From contig JBBQFI010000004.1 in the NCBI GenBank assembly GCA_038321775.1, positions 210,702-274,701 of the forward strand: DNA of 64,000 nt, read 5' to 3'. How positions within the stretch are numbered: the stretch's first letter is position 1; each line of letters starts with the position of its first letter. The notes under the pieces are model-generated. The model saw only the letters and a list, made by a program, of their open reading frames with translations, made no database searches and was not told where the DNA came from. The translations under genes and the position numbers were made by a program. Source of the stretch: JBBQFI01 sp038321775. Lineage in GTDB: Bacteria; Verrucomicrobiota; Verrucomicrobiia; Chthoniobacterales; UBA10450. Positions 33,440 through 42,230 of this stretch are shown in pieces.

Positions 33440-34907
33440 TGGTCGTTGAGCCGTTGCTGTCCGTTTCGTGCAAGCGCGCCGCGTAAATCGAGCGGCCGCG
33501 TATTTTCGATTTCGGTTCCGGCAAAGGCGCTACGATTGCTTTTGGCAGGAGCGGCGTTTCGCTTCCCATTTTCGTCGAGGCCAAACAGAGACCGCTGAAA
33601 AAAACGGCGAAACCAAGAGTGGTCGGCTGGCCAAATTGACCGTTTAAAAGCGCGAAGAACGTCGCGCTAAACAAAATTATCGGAAGCGTTTCGCCCGAAC
33701 CGAGAGCACGCAGACTGAGCCAGCCAATCCGGAACGTCAGAACGGTGCGCCAGCATATATAAAGCAGACCGAGGAACGGTCCGCTTTCCAAAAGAATCCG
33801 AGCCCATTCCGCTTCCGCGAGAAGAAATCCGGCGCTGCCCGTGACAAATTTCGCGCCGGCGTTTGTGCCAATGCCAAGACCAAACCCGAAGAACGGCAGT
33901 TGATCGAAGACACGGAAACCTTCGGCGAATTCGTCAAACATACGGGAAAAAAGGCCACTGGCGATTGACGTCTCGGACGCCTCCGCCGAATCCGTGAAAC
34001 GATCGGAAAGAATGCCGATGCCTTCCTTAAAGATCGGGAGATGACTGATAGCCCACGCGGCGATGATCGCAAAAAGCAGGCTGCGTCCGAATTGATTCAC
34101 GGCTTCAGGTCGAAGCACGAGAATAATCAGGAGCGATAACGCGACCAAACCGACGGAACCGACAGCCGATCTGCTTCCCGAAACCGCGATCGCGACAACG
34201 AGCGCGAGACCAGAAGCGGCTAGCAACCAAGTTCGATAGGTGGTGCGCGAGATGATTCCGTGAATCAGAAATGCGGCCGCGTAACTAAGATAATAGATGA
34301 CACCGGAAACAAATGAGAAGGTTCCAGGCGGCCGGATTTTTCCGCCACCGGCCGTGATTTGTTCGCCTTCCCCGAGGCCGACGGTGCGGTTGATGAATGA
34401 CTCGGGCGATGCGCGAAATTGCACGCCCATTAAAAGCGCCATGGGGATCAAGCCGACCAAAATCCACCAGCCCATTTTCTTGACGTCATCAGCATTGAAA
34501 ACATTCGCGATTACAAAAATCAGCGGCAGATGGAGAAAATTGCAGCGCACGCCGTAAGCGGTGACGAAGAGAATGATTTTCGGCTGAAGATACGGAAGCA
34601 GAACGAAGACGCTGACAAGCCAGGAAAGAAACGCGATGATGCCAAGGGAAAGAACCCAAAAGTTGCGTGGGAAAACTCCGCCACGCAAAGCGAAGAAGTA
34701 AATCGCGATCACGACCGGGTCGCGCACGATTAAAAGCGGATCGGAAAATTGCGGCACGAGCCATTTGCGAAGAGCTCCTTCCAGGATCAACAAGGCGAAG
34801 TAAGTCCAAATAAGCCTTCGCACCCATTGGATGGACTTTTCCCCGCCGAGATCGGGCGGGATATCCGGCGCTGGCTTCGGTGGGTTGGGCCTAACAAATC
34901 CTTGCAT
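33420..34907 (-). CDS. O-antigen polymerase-like multi-pass membrane protein
   Basis: 495 residues with about eleven transmembrane helices. An N-terminal proline-rich cytoplasmic stretch (RPNPPKPAPDIPPDLGGEKS) is followed by LLILEGALRKWLVPQFSDPL, then GTFSFVSGVIYYLSYAAAFL, a basic SGSRSAVGSVG turn, and a large periplasmic loop ending FFGFGLGIGTNAGAKF before the last helices. These features match exopolysaccharide polymerases (Wzy/EpsG/ExoQ group). This is the second polymerase-like gene of the locus besides 24065-26443. The TTGTTAGGC variant near 34888 encodes FVRP at the N-terminus. Confidence 0.78.
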   Translation of the reverse strand: MQGFVRPNPPKPAPDIPPDLGGEKSIQWVRRLIWTYFALLILEGALRKWLVPQFSDPLLIVRDPVVIAIYFFALRGGVFPRNFWVLSLGIIAFLSWLVSVFVLLPYLQPKIILFVTAYGVRCNFLHLPLIFVIANVFNADDVKKMGWWILVGLIPMALLMGVQFRASPESFINRTVGLGEGEQITAGGGKIRPPGTFSFVSGVIYYLSYAAAFLIHGIISRTTYRTWLLAASGLALVVAIAVSGSRSAVGSVGLVALSLLIILVLRPEAVNQFGRSLLFAIIAAWAISHLPIFKEGIGILSDRFTDSAEASETSIASGLFSRMFDEFAEGFRVFDQLPFFGFGLGIGTNAGAKFVTGSAGFLLAEAEWARILLESGPFLGLLYICWRTVLTFRIGWLSLRALGSGETLPIILFSATFFALLNGQFGQPTTLGFAVFFSGLCLASTKMGSETPLLPKAIVAPLPEPKSKIRGRSIYAARLHETDSNGSTTNGSVDR

Positions 34908-34919
34908 CTTGAGAACCCC

Positions 34920-36104
34920 CTAAGTGACCACTTCCCGTGCCACTTGCGCAAGGCCATGTCGATAAACTTCCCAGCGTTGGGCGTCTGCTTTCTGGCGGGC
35001 CGCGACCTTCATCTCGCGAAGCAGGCTTGGGTCGTGCACAAGCGTTTCCAATTTTTCCGCGATCGCTTGCGACGAGCGAATCGGAACGATAAAGCCGTCT
35101 TTTCCGTCGTCGATCAGATCCGGCGCCGCGGTGTGCGGAGATGCGATCACGACCAAACCCTGTGCCATGGCTTCAAGAATGACGAGCCCGAATCCTTCGA
35201 AAAGCGAAGGCAGGACAAGGACGTCGTGTCGTTGCATTTCGCGCAGGACTTCGGCATGAGGCAACGTCGGAATCCAGCGATGCCGTTGGACGGCCGCATC
35301 AAGCGGCGGACAGTTCTCGCTGGCTTTTCGTCCGAGCAAAGTCAGCTCCACGTTTCGACCCAGAGACTCTGCTGCCTGCAAAAGATAGGATAGACCTTTG
35401 CGCTGGCCTAACGAACCAGCAAATAACACCCGCAATAGACCGGAACGGACCGCGATTTCATTCTGCGAAACTGCGGGCGCGCCGTATGGAATCACATCGA
35501 CTGTTCCTTCGAAGTGGCCATGGCTGAGAGTCTCCCTGGTGAAAGTACTCGCCACCACAATGCGCTCCGCGAGTTTTAATTCTTCTTCTTTACGCGTCAG
35601 CTTTTCATTGCTGTCGCCAATGCCAGTTAACGTTCTCGCCCATGCCGGTTCGCGTTCGCGTTCTTCTGCATAAATTTGCTGCGCAACGCGCCAGTAACCG
35701 ATGGGCAAATCATAAATGCGGCGAATACCGCAATCTTTCGCGGTGCGAAAACTTTCCGCGGCACCATCTTCATATGCATAGACTGCGCTAAATTTTCTGC
35801 CGCTTCGCAATCGCGCTGCGACTTTTCGATCCAAATCGAGCAGCACGTTATCAATGCTGAAAATTCCGGAAAAAAGCCGGACGATTTCACGGTTTGGAAC
35901 AGTCCGCGCAAATGGCCGGACGCTTTCGGGCAGGGAACGACGCGCGAGTTGATCGCGCAGCGATGTTGGCAGGAAATTATTAATGAGCGCGTCTGGATTC
36001 CAATTGAGGCAGGTCCAAAATTCGCCTAACAAGTTTGCTTCGTGCAGAGCGAGCGCAGCTTGCCGCACATTTTCATTCCCGGTGGCGTGGGACAGGAGAA
36101 TCAT
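34920..36104 (-). CDS. Family 4 glycosyltransferase
   Basis: 394 residues from the ATG at 36102-36104 (MILLSHATGNENVRQAALAL), which overlaps the upstream stop; a longer frame reads antisense into the next gene. The C-domain has LRVLFAGSLGQRKGLSYLLQ, LREMQRHDVLVLPSLFEGFG and LVILEAMAQGLVVIASPHTA with E-x7-E. The N-domain SAVYAYEDGAAESFRTAK is typical of GT4 enzymes acting on polyprenyl-linked acceptors. Twelve bases separate its stop from the polymerase-like gene. Confidence 0.88.
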   Translation of the reverse strand: MILLSHATGNENVRQAALALHEANLLGEFWTCLNWNPDALINNFLPTSLRDQLARRSLPESVRPFARTVPNREIVRLFSGIFSIDNVLLDLDRKVAARLRSGRKFSAVYAYEDGAAESFRTAKDCGIRRIYDLPIGYWRVAQQIYAEEREREPAWARTLTGIGDSNEKLTRKEEELKLAERIVVASTFTRETLSHGHFEGTVDVIPYGAPAVSQNEIAVRSGLLRVLFAGSLGQRKGLSYLLQAAESLGRNVELTLLGRKASENCPPLDAAVQRHRWIPTLPHAEVLREMQRHDVLVLPSLFEGFGLVILEAMAQGLVVIASPHTAAPDLIDDGKDGFIVPIRSSQAIAEKLETLVHDPSLLREMKVAARQKADAQRWEVYRHGLAQVAREVVT

Positions 36105-37111
36105 CGCGCCAGTCCTTCGAAGAGGGTGAGATATTGGCGCGCAACTTCGCGCGCTTTGAAACGTTCCAGATGAGCCGCCACTGCATGTCGCAATGATTCT
36201 TCCAACGCGCGGTCCTGAAGAAGGCGTTTTAGTGCATCGGCTAACGCTTGTTCGTCTCCATTGGCAAAAGTGACGCCACAAGGTCCAATCGCTTCTTTCA
36301 GGCCTCCCGCTTCCGAACCGATGATCGCGCATCCGCAGGCGATTCCTTCCAGCGCCACGACACCGAACGGTTCCGCCCAACGCGATGGGACTACCATGAT
36401 GCGGTGTTGATTCAGCAAATGAGTCAGATCTTCGCCTGTTTTTTGGCCGACGAAGACGACTTGGTTTTGCAATCCCAGCTCGCAGCTCAGACCGGAAAGA
36501 TTTTCCGCATCGGGACCGTCGCCGACAATGGTGAGATCGGGATTCAAACCTTCGCGACGTAATTGCGCAAGCGCGCGCAAAAGAAGATCGACGCCTTTAT
36601 CCGACACAAGGCGTCCAACGAAAATCAGCGTTTTGTTGCGCACGACGCCAGGAATAATTCGAAATAATTCGTCGCGATACGGATTTGGAATAATTGTGCA
36701 GCCACGATCGATGCCGTCGGCAACAGCGCGACTGATGGCCACGTTTGTCACGCGTCCAAGGAGAATTCGCTTGAGCCGAGCATTCCAACCCATGCTGCCA
36801 TCGACGTTTCGGATCCAGGTTTGATGCACGACTACGCTCGCTTTTCGAAGAAGCAGTGCCGGCAACAAACTGCGCAGACTGATGTTGTTTTGAAAAAATA
36901 AATCGGACCATTGCAGTAGTGCGATCAGTTTCGAAAAAGATGGATGCCGAGTCACGCGATAGCGTTCTTCGCTGGAGTTATCGCCCTGCGTTTCCGTGAT
37001 CAGCTCGACTTCATGCCCAGCGGCAACGAATTCCTCGGCGAGGAGGGCTGAGACGGTCTCGATCCCGCCTACGCCCGGCCGAAAAGCATAGGAAGAAAAT
37101 AGAATTTTCAT
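36101..37111 (-). CDS. Family 4 glycosyltransferase
   Basis: 336 residues. MKILFSSYAFRPGVGGIETV is the classic GT4 N-terminus. Then VVHQTWIRNVDGSMGWNARL, KTLIFVGRLVSDKGVDLLLR, and the donor site RWAEPFGVVALEGIACGCAI with E-x7-E. Overlaps both neighbours by 4 bases (ATGA). It probably acts in the cytoplasm on the growing lipid-linked oligosaccharide. Confidence 0.9.
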   Translation of the reverse strand: MKILFSSYAFRPGVGGIETVSALLAEEFVAAGHEVELITETQGDNSSEERYRVTRHPSFSKLIALLQWSDLFFQNNISLRSLLPALLLRKASVVVHQTWIRNVDGSMGWNARLKRILLGRVTNVAISRAVADGIDRGCTIIPNPYRDELFRIIPGVVRNKTLIFVGRLVSDKGVDLLLRALAQLRREGLNPDLTIVGDGPDAENLSGLSCELGLQNQVVFVGQKTGEDLTHLLNQHRIMVVPSRWAEPFGVVALEGIACGCAIIGSEAGGLKEAIGPCGVTFANGDEQALADALKRLLQDRALEESLRHAVAAHLERFKAREVARQYLTLFEGLAR

Positions 37112-37980
37112 CGGGCGAAACCGGGACGGCCCGCACGACCGAGAAAGTAATCGCGCACAGCGCGGAAACGTGCGCGGGATGAAAAAGCAAAAGCCTGGTT
37201 AGGCGATCGAATCATGAGGCGAACAGTGTTGAGCAGGATCAAAACTGCGCGCAGAAACGCGCTCGTTTTTCCGAAATAATCGCGCACTAAAAAAAGCGAA
37301 TTGCGCGCGAACAGATAACTGCGCAGCGGACTTTCGGTCCAGGTCCCAGGATTAGTCACGATTGAACCCCAGACCATCACGACTTTCCATCCGCGGCGAA
37401 CCGCGCGCGCGCCGAGTTCATGTTCGTCGCCGTAAGCGAAATAGCGTTCGTCAAAAAGACCGATTTGCTGCAAACATTCGCGTCGCAAAAGCATCAAGGT
37501 GCCGTGTGGGACGTCGACTGGTTGGGCCGTGCCGGATGCGAGCGCGCGAGCGTATTCCGGGTAAACGCCGCGCAAGGCAGAAAGGCGACCGATAAACGGA
37601 TCGTCGTACTGTGGGCAGGCGATCCCAATTTTCGGATCAGCGATCATCGCCTCCTTCAACAATTGTAAACAGCGCTGTTCGGGCACGGCATCGTGCGCAC
37701 TGATCAGGCAGAAAGGATTTTGATTTTCTCGGAGCCAGCTCCGCAAAACCACATTCAAAGCTCCGCCCCAACCTTTGTTCTCTTTTAACCTAACGAGTTC
37801 AATTTCCGGCGGCAATTTTGATTGCAGGGTTTGAAATTCTTCCGGCTTCGAATCGTTATCGATCACGGTCACCTCGAGTGGAATTTTCTGTGCGCAAAGT
37901 GCATTCACGGTCGCGAGACATTCCGCCGGTTGGTTCCAATGCACGACGAACAAACTGATGGGCGCGTCCTCCAAATTCAC
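37108..37980 (-). CDS. Family 2 glycosyltransferase (rhamnosyltransferase-like)
   Basis: 290 residues from a GTG at 37978-37980 that overlaps the upstream TGA (GTGA); the longer frame is out of the conserved region. ISLFVVHWNQPAECLATVNA, then TVIDNDSKPEEFQTLQSKLP, LVRLKENKGWGGALNVVLRS, LISAHDAVPEQ and GTLMLLRRECLQQIGLFDER are the GT2 motifs of the WbbL/RfbN-like group; HDA fills the DxD position. ARDYFGKTSAFLRA and similar C-terminal helices fit a membrane-associated tail. Confidence 0.87.
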   Translation of the reverse strand: MNLEDAPISLFVVHWNQPAECLATVNALCAQKIPLEVTVIDNDSKPEEFQTLQSKLPPEIELVRLKENKGWGGALNVVLRSWLRENQNPFCLISAHDAVPEQRCLQLLKEAMIADPKIGIACPQYDDPFIGRLSALRGVYPEYARALASGTAQPVDVPHGTLMLLRRECLQQIGLFDERYFAYGDEHELGARAVRRGWKVVMVWGSIVTNPGTWTESPLRSYLFARNSLFLVRDYFGKTSAFLRAVLILLNTVRLMIRSPNQAFAFSSRARFRAVRDYFLGRAGRPGFAR

Positions 37981-39038
37981 GACTTCAACTGGAGTAATGC
38001 GGCTACCGCTTTCGCAAGGTGCCCGCTGGAAGCATGGCGCTGATACCAACCATGAATGGCGACAGCAACCTTTGCGCGATCTTGTAAGGCCGGCAGGTGC
38101 ATTCGATTCGCTTCGACAAAGAAAGGACCTGGAAGCTGGTCACCGCGGATCGCGATGCAGGAGCCTTCGCGCGGAAGGATCGGTATCACACCGTGCGTGC
38201 AGTAACTGGCATAGGAGCCCGATTTGAGAATAGCCGCCGTCGGAACGTCGCGATGCCGAAAATAATCAATCCAGGCGAAGGAACAGGAAGCAATGATCTC
38301 CGAAGCGGCGCTGGCCTCAATCGCGGGTTGGTAATGGCAAGCAATGCCGCGAATTCGATCGAGTTCGTTGCGCACGGCCGTGTCATCACTGCCACCAAGA
38401 ACAAAAAGTTCACGCGGAGAGAAGAAATCGGGAACTGCGGCCGCGCGTTGCCGAAACGTTTTCAAAGAACGGCGCAGCAGATGCGTGCCGCCAAAGATAA
38501 CCCAGCGATGCGGATCACGCCTAACGAATTGATCCGGCGAGAGACTCGGTTCGCCCAGAGTCGAAACGACCGGATGAACCGTGAGCGAAGCCTCCGGAGC
38601 GAGGTGTTGCAACATTGCCCGCATCACTTCGCTGGAAACAATCCCATGATCTGAAATATGAGCGATGTCGCGCGCGACTGATTTCTGCCACGGTTGCAAC
38701 CAGAAGGCACTGCCCCACGGCGGACCCGAGGCGTAAAGTTCGTGGAAGATCGTGAGCAACTTTCCGCCGCATTTTTTCTTCAATTGCGAAATGAGCGCGG
38801 GCAACCGCATGGGGATGCCGCGTTTTTGGTAACCATAGTTCACGTAGTGAAGAATGATTTCGTTGCACTTCTCATTCTGATCATGCAAGAGCGGCTCGAG
38901 CGGAGGCACCGCGAACTTTGTCTCCCGGCCATAATCTGCCTTCAACCGCTCCGCCAGGCGCGCGGCGTAATCGCCAACTCCGTCGTGTGAACCCGGAGCG
39001 TGCGGAACAATTTGCAGAATGGGCGCTGCGTTTTTCAA
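37977..39038 (-). CDS. GT-B fold glycosyltransferase-like protein
   Basis: 353 residues. ILQIVPHAPGSHDGVGDYAA resembles GT4 N-termini, and KLLTIFHELYASGPPWGSAF is an acceptor-side loop. The C-half is divergent: SCSFAWIDYFRHRDVPTAA replaces the usual E-x7-E donor site, so the catalytic assignment is less certain. It is embedded between two glycosyltransferases, with GTGA coupling to 37108-37980 and a 3-base gap to the two-headed enzyme. It may be an inactive or unusual glycosyltransferase. Confidence 0.7.
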   Translation of the reverse strand: MKNAAPILQIVPHAPGSHDGVGDYAARLAERLKADYGRETKFAVPPLEPLLHDQNEKCNEIILHYVNYGYQKRGIPMRLPALISQLKKKCGGKLLTIFHELYASGPPWGSAFWLQPWQKSVARDIAHISDHGIVSSEVMRAMLQHLAPEASLTVHPVVSTLGEPSLSPDQFVRRDPHRWVIFGGTHLLRRSLKTFRQRAAAVPDFFSPRELFVLGGSDDTAVRNELDRIRGIACHYQPAIEASAASEIIASCSFAWIDYFRHRDVPTAAILKSGSYASYCTHGVIPILPREGSCIAIRGDQLPGPFFVEANRMHLPALQDRAKVAVAIHGWYQRHASSGHLAKAVAALLQLKS

Positions 39039-39041
39039 TTG

Positions 39042-41387
39042 CTATGGAATCCTTTTCTCCGACGCATTCAACCATGGAGTAACATGCTGCCAGAATTTTG
39101 CGTGTTGCTCGGAACGCAGAAAACTGCGGCGCGCCAAAAGGAGAGCGTTTTCGGCAAATTGCGCGGCGACGCCCGGCCGAAGCAATTCTGTCAGCACGCT
39201 CGCAATTTCAGTCGGGACCAACGAAGTCGCCAAAGCCGCAGCGCGATTTTCCTTTAGGACATTGTAAGCCGCGGTGTCAGGCGGCCCATGATAGATCATC
39301 GGCACGCCGCTACCTAGGTAGGTCACCATTTTCGTGGAAAGGCTGTAGGCGCTGAAAGACTGATCCGCTTCGCTAAAATGCAAGGGGAGATACAGGCAAT
39401 CCGCTTCCTGCATGTCGACCTGCACGTCCGCTTCCGAGCCAAACGGGAGCACGCGCAGGATCGGACTTTGCCGCAGGATTTGTGGACGAACGTAATCGCA
39501 GCGGAGAGTGATCGAGCAATTACTTGTTAGGTCGCTCGGGAGAAGATCGATCGCTTTGATCAGGCCCTCCAGATTCTCCTCGTAACCAATGTGAAACAAA
39601 CCCATGAAATAAATTCGCAGGCGTTTCATCTCGGCCCGCGGTCTTTCGGAAATAACGTCCACTCCATCTGTCACCGTGACGAATTCGCGTGCGCCGTAAC
39701 GTTTTGTGTACTCGGCGCCCAGTTCGCTCGAGATAACAAAGCGCGCCGCCGCTCCATTCCACGCTTCGTTGAAGCAACGCGAAAGCGTGTCGGAATTAAC
39801 GCGGCCGGCGCTGGTATAGGCAATGTCATCGTGGACCTGGAGAAAAAATGGGATTTGAATTTTCTTGGCCAAAAGAAAGGCGGAATAAAAATCCAGTCCG
39901 CCGTGCGCGATCGAGTGAATGGCGCGAGCACGAGACTTCACGATCGCTTGTTCGAGGCGGCGAGCGAATCTGCGGCGAAAGAGCGGAGCGATCGCATGCG
40001 CGAGCCCGTTGAACCTCGTGCGCTCGATTCGGCCGAAGTTGGGACGTTGCGGCACGTAGAGTTCTGAATCATGACGTTGGCCCGGCGACGCCGTGCACAG
40101 GACTAACGTTGGAACAGGAGCATCTTTCAGGAGTGAGCGCAGAATCCTGGGACCGCCACCCGCCGCGGCCACCGAAAACGGCTGTGTAAAAACGACCAGG
40201 TCGGACAGGCGATCGACGGCCGTTTGATATTTGCGCATCGTTTCCGCCGCAATTTCGCTCCAACGATATTTAGCCGACAGAGCGATGCATTTCGCCGATA
40301 ACTCCGCATAATTTTGCGGCGTGAAGTTGAGGATTTGTATCGCGCGGGCGGCGATTGCACCGATATCGCCCACGGGCGTGAGCAAGGTCTCGCTCTGCGG
40401 CGCAAGAATCTGACGCGGGCCGGGAACATCGTAAGCGATCGTCGGCACTCCAGCGGCCAACTGCTCGAGAACCGCGAGGCCGAATCCTTCCACGTAACTG
40501 GGAAACAACCCAACGGCGCATTCGCTCAAAAGCGCTGGGAGCTCGGCGGGAGCGTAGGTGGAAACGCATTCGACGCGTTGCGAATTGGACAGGCCGAGCT
40601 CGGAAAAAACGATCTTCTCGTCGAACATCGTACCGAGAAACGCGAAACGTGCATCGGGAATTTGCTCCCAGATCCTGCGCATGATTTCGGCCCAGTCCCG
40701 CGAACCTTTGCGCAGACTCCACATGCCGATAAAACAAATTTTCTTTTTCCCGAGACGGGCTTCGGGTGATTGCGCAGCTTTCGCAAGAGCAGTCCGATAT
40801 TGATCATTCAAACCGTAAGGCTCGACCATCGCCGGCCTGAGAATCCGAACATTTTTCTCCAACTCGTCCAATTCACTCTCGTTAGGCAAATTGAGCAGAT
40901 CGCAACGGCGAATCGCTTCGTCGGCATTTTTGCGGAGCTGGCGCGCGCGCAAGCGATGAAACAGGCTTCCGAAAAGTCTTCCTTTCGGTTGATCTGGCCA
41001 ACGTTCGCGCGACAACAAATCGAAGCGCTCGTAAAGCCGATGCAGGCCGATTGAGCGCGCTACGACGAGGCCGTGAAAACCAAGTGACTCTTTCGAGAAC
41101 GGCAGCGTGCCGATCAGGCAATCAATGACATCGAAGCGATGCGCATTTTTTCGCACGAAAGTCGCCGCGCGTGACGGAAAGATCGCCTGTCGCAAAGCCG
41201 ATAATCCGCGCGATGCGGTCGGCTTGGGAAACGCATCAGTCAGGCAGAATTTTTCCACGGTGTGACCGGCCTTCCGCCACTCTTCGCTCAGTTCGATCCA
41301 GACACGCGCCGCGCCAAGACGTGGATCCCACGGCAAATTCACAATCGCCAGGACGCGCAACGGTTTGTTTGCCGAATCGCGATTCAT
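39042..41387 (-). CDS. Two-headed glycosyltransferase (two GT-B modules in one chain)
   Basis: 781 residues from the ATG at 41385-41387 (MNRDSANKP), which overlaps the upstream stop (ATGA). Module 1 (about residues 1-400): LRVLAIVNLPWDPRLGAARV, KKICFIGMWSLRKGSRDWAE and GLFPSYVEGFGLAVLEQLAA with E-x7-E, a normal GT4. Module 2 (about 405-781): DLVVFTQPFSVAAAGGGPRI, ihsiaHGGLDFYSAFLLAKK, LRIYFMGLFHIGYEENLEGL and CLYLPLHFSEADQSFSAYSL, where the acidic donor residue is not in the usual context. No stop or frameshift is needed to join them. It may add two successive sugars, or module 2 may be regulatory. Confidence 0.82.
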   Translation of the reverse strand: MNRDSANKPLRVLAIVNLPWDPRLGAARVWIELSEEWRKAGHTVEKFCLTDAFPKPTASRGLSALRQAIFPSRAATFVRKNAHRFDVIDCLIGTLPFSKESLGFHGLVVARSIGLHRLYERFDLLSRERWPDQPKGRLFGSLFHRLRARQLRKNADEAIRRCDLLNLPNESELDELEKNVRILRPAMVEPYGLNDQYRTALAKAAQSPEARLGKKKICFIGMWSLRKGSRDWAEIMRRIWEQIPDARFAFLGTMFDEKIVFSELGLSNSQRVECVSTYAPAELPALLSECAVGLFPSYVEGFGLAVLEQLAAGVPTIAYDVPGPRQILAPQSETLLTPVGDIGAIAARAIQILNFTPQNYAELSAKCIALSAKYRWSEIAAETMRKYQTAVDRLSDLVVFTQPFSVAAAGGGPRILRSLLKDAPVPTLVLCTASPGQRHDSELYVPQRPNFGRIERTRFNGLAHAIAPLFRRRFARRLEQAIVKSRARAIHSIAHGGLDFYSAFLLAKKIQIPFFLQVHDDIAYTSAGRVNSDTLSRCFNEAWNGAAARFVISSELGAEYTKRYGAREFVTVTDGVDVISERPRAEMKRLRIYFMGLFHIGYEENLEGLIKAIDLLPSDLTSNCSITLRCDYVRPQILRQSPILRVLPFGSEADVQVDMQEADCLYLPLHFSEADQSFSAYSLSTKMVTYLGSGVPMIYHGPPDTAAYNVLKENRAAALATSLVPTEIASVLTELLRPGVAAQFAENALLLARRSFLRSEQHAKFWQHVTPWLNASEKRIP

Positions 41388-42223
41388 TGCCGCCACAGGG
41401 TCGTCCAGAATTTATGCCGCACCGGATTGACGTAATGTCGCAAGGCGATGGTGTGGTTTGCGTGCCGATCCGCGTAGGCTGTTTGATCGTCCAATTGAAG
41501 GACGTACTTTGTCCGGTCGAAGGGCGACGCGCCGTTCGCGTGCATCGCCAGATGCGTCATGGTCTGGTTGGTGAAAAAATTCGGCGCACCATTGAGTTCT
41601 CCGAAACGCTGTATCCCTAACGACAAATCGAGTTTTTTAAACAGAAGAAGAACGCCCGTGTTCACCGGATGCTCGCGTTCGTTAGGCAATCGAATCAGAC
41701 GGGCGTCGCCGGAAAACTGACAATCGGCGAGATAAAGTGCAGTTACTCCAATCGCGTCAACCAACGTCGCGAGGTCGCGCGCCTGCCGAAAAAAGAGAAC
41801 GTCGGAATCGACATACAAGGCCGGGCCGTTACGCGGCAATGACATGATAAGCGTCAACTGTTTGCCGGTCGGATGTCGTTTTAAGTAAGAAGAAAGCTCG
41901 GGCGGAAGGTTTGGCGGAACGTCCGGAACGCTGGTCACCGTGACGCAGGAATCGATGCTTTTGAGCGTGGCAATGTCCCGCGCCGAATAAGTTCCATCGG
42001 AAACCACGGTAAACTGTTTCGGCCGCCCGGCATGTTTGAGGAACGAACGGATGGACGCGACCTGTTCGGGTAAAGCGGCGCGGCCGGAATAGGAATAGAC
42101 GTCGAGCGGAATGGAGCCGCAGGGCGCAACCGCACGCCGAATAATCTGCGGGAGCAATGCGGAATACATTTGCCTGACAAAGTCGCCCTCCAAACGCGCG
42201 AGGTGATATCCGTAGTTCGGCAT
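41384..42223 (-). CDS. GT8-like nucleotide-sugar transferase
   Basis: 279 residues. ALYVDSDVLFFRQARDLATL carries a DxD motif (V-D-S-D-V) typical of GT-A enzymes such as GT8. EHPVNTGVLLLFKKLDLSLG and TNQTMTHLAMHANG follow, and the C-terminal HTIALRHYVNPVRHKFWTTL has the His-rich end seen in GT8 folds. The N-terminus (YGYHLARLEGDFVRQMYSAL) is not a signal. The acceptor is unknown. Overlaps the two-headed enzyme by 4 bases and follows wzx by 7. Confidence 0.7.
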   Translation of the reverse strand: MPNYGYHLARLEGDFVRQMYSALLPQIIRRAVAPCGSIPLDVYSYSGRAALPEQVASIRSFLKHAGRPKQFTVVSDGTYSARDIATLKSIDSCVTVTSVPDVPPNLPPELSSYLKRHPTGKQLTLIMSLPRNGPALYVDSDVLFFRQARDLATLVDAIGVTALYLADCQFSGDARLIRLPNEREHPVNTGVLLLFKKLDLSLGIQRFGELNGAPNFFTNQTMTHLAMHANGASPFDRTKYVLQLDDQTAYADRHANHTIALRHYVNPVRHKFWTTLWRQ

Positions 42224-42230
42224 CGATTCG

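Noticed and set aside
37197..37204. GGTTAGGC near 37197, and at 56962, as genuine attC sites outside the array
   Set aside because: No partner R' box or pairing arm was found within 150 bases.
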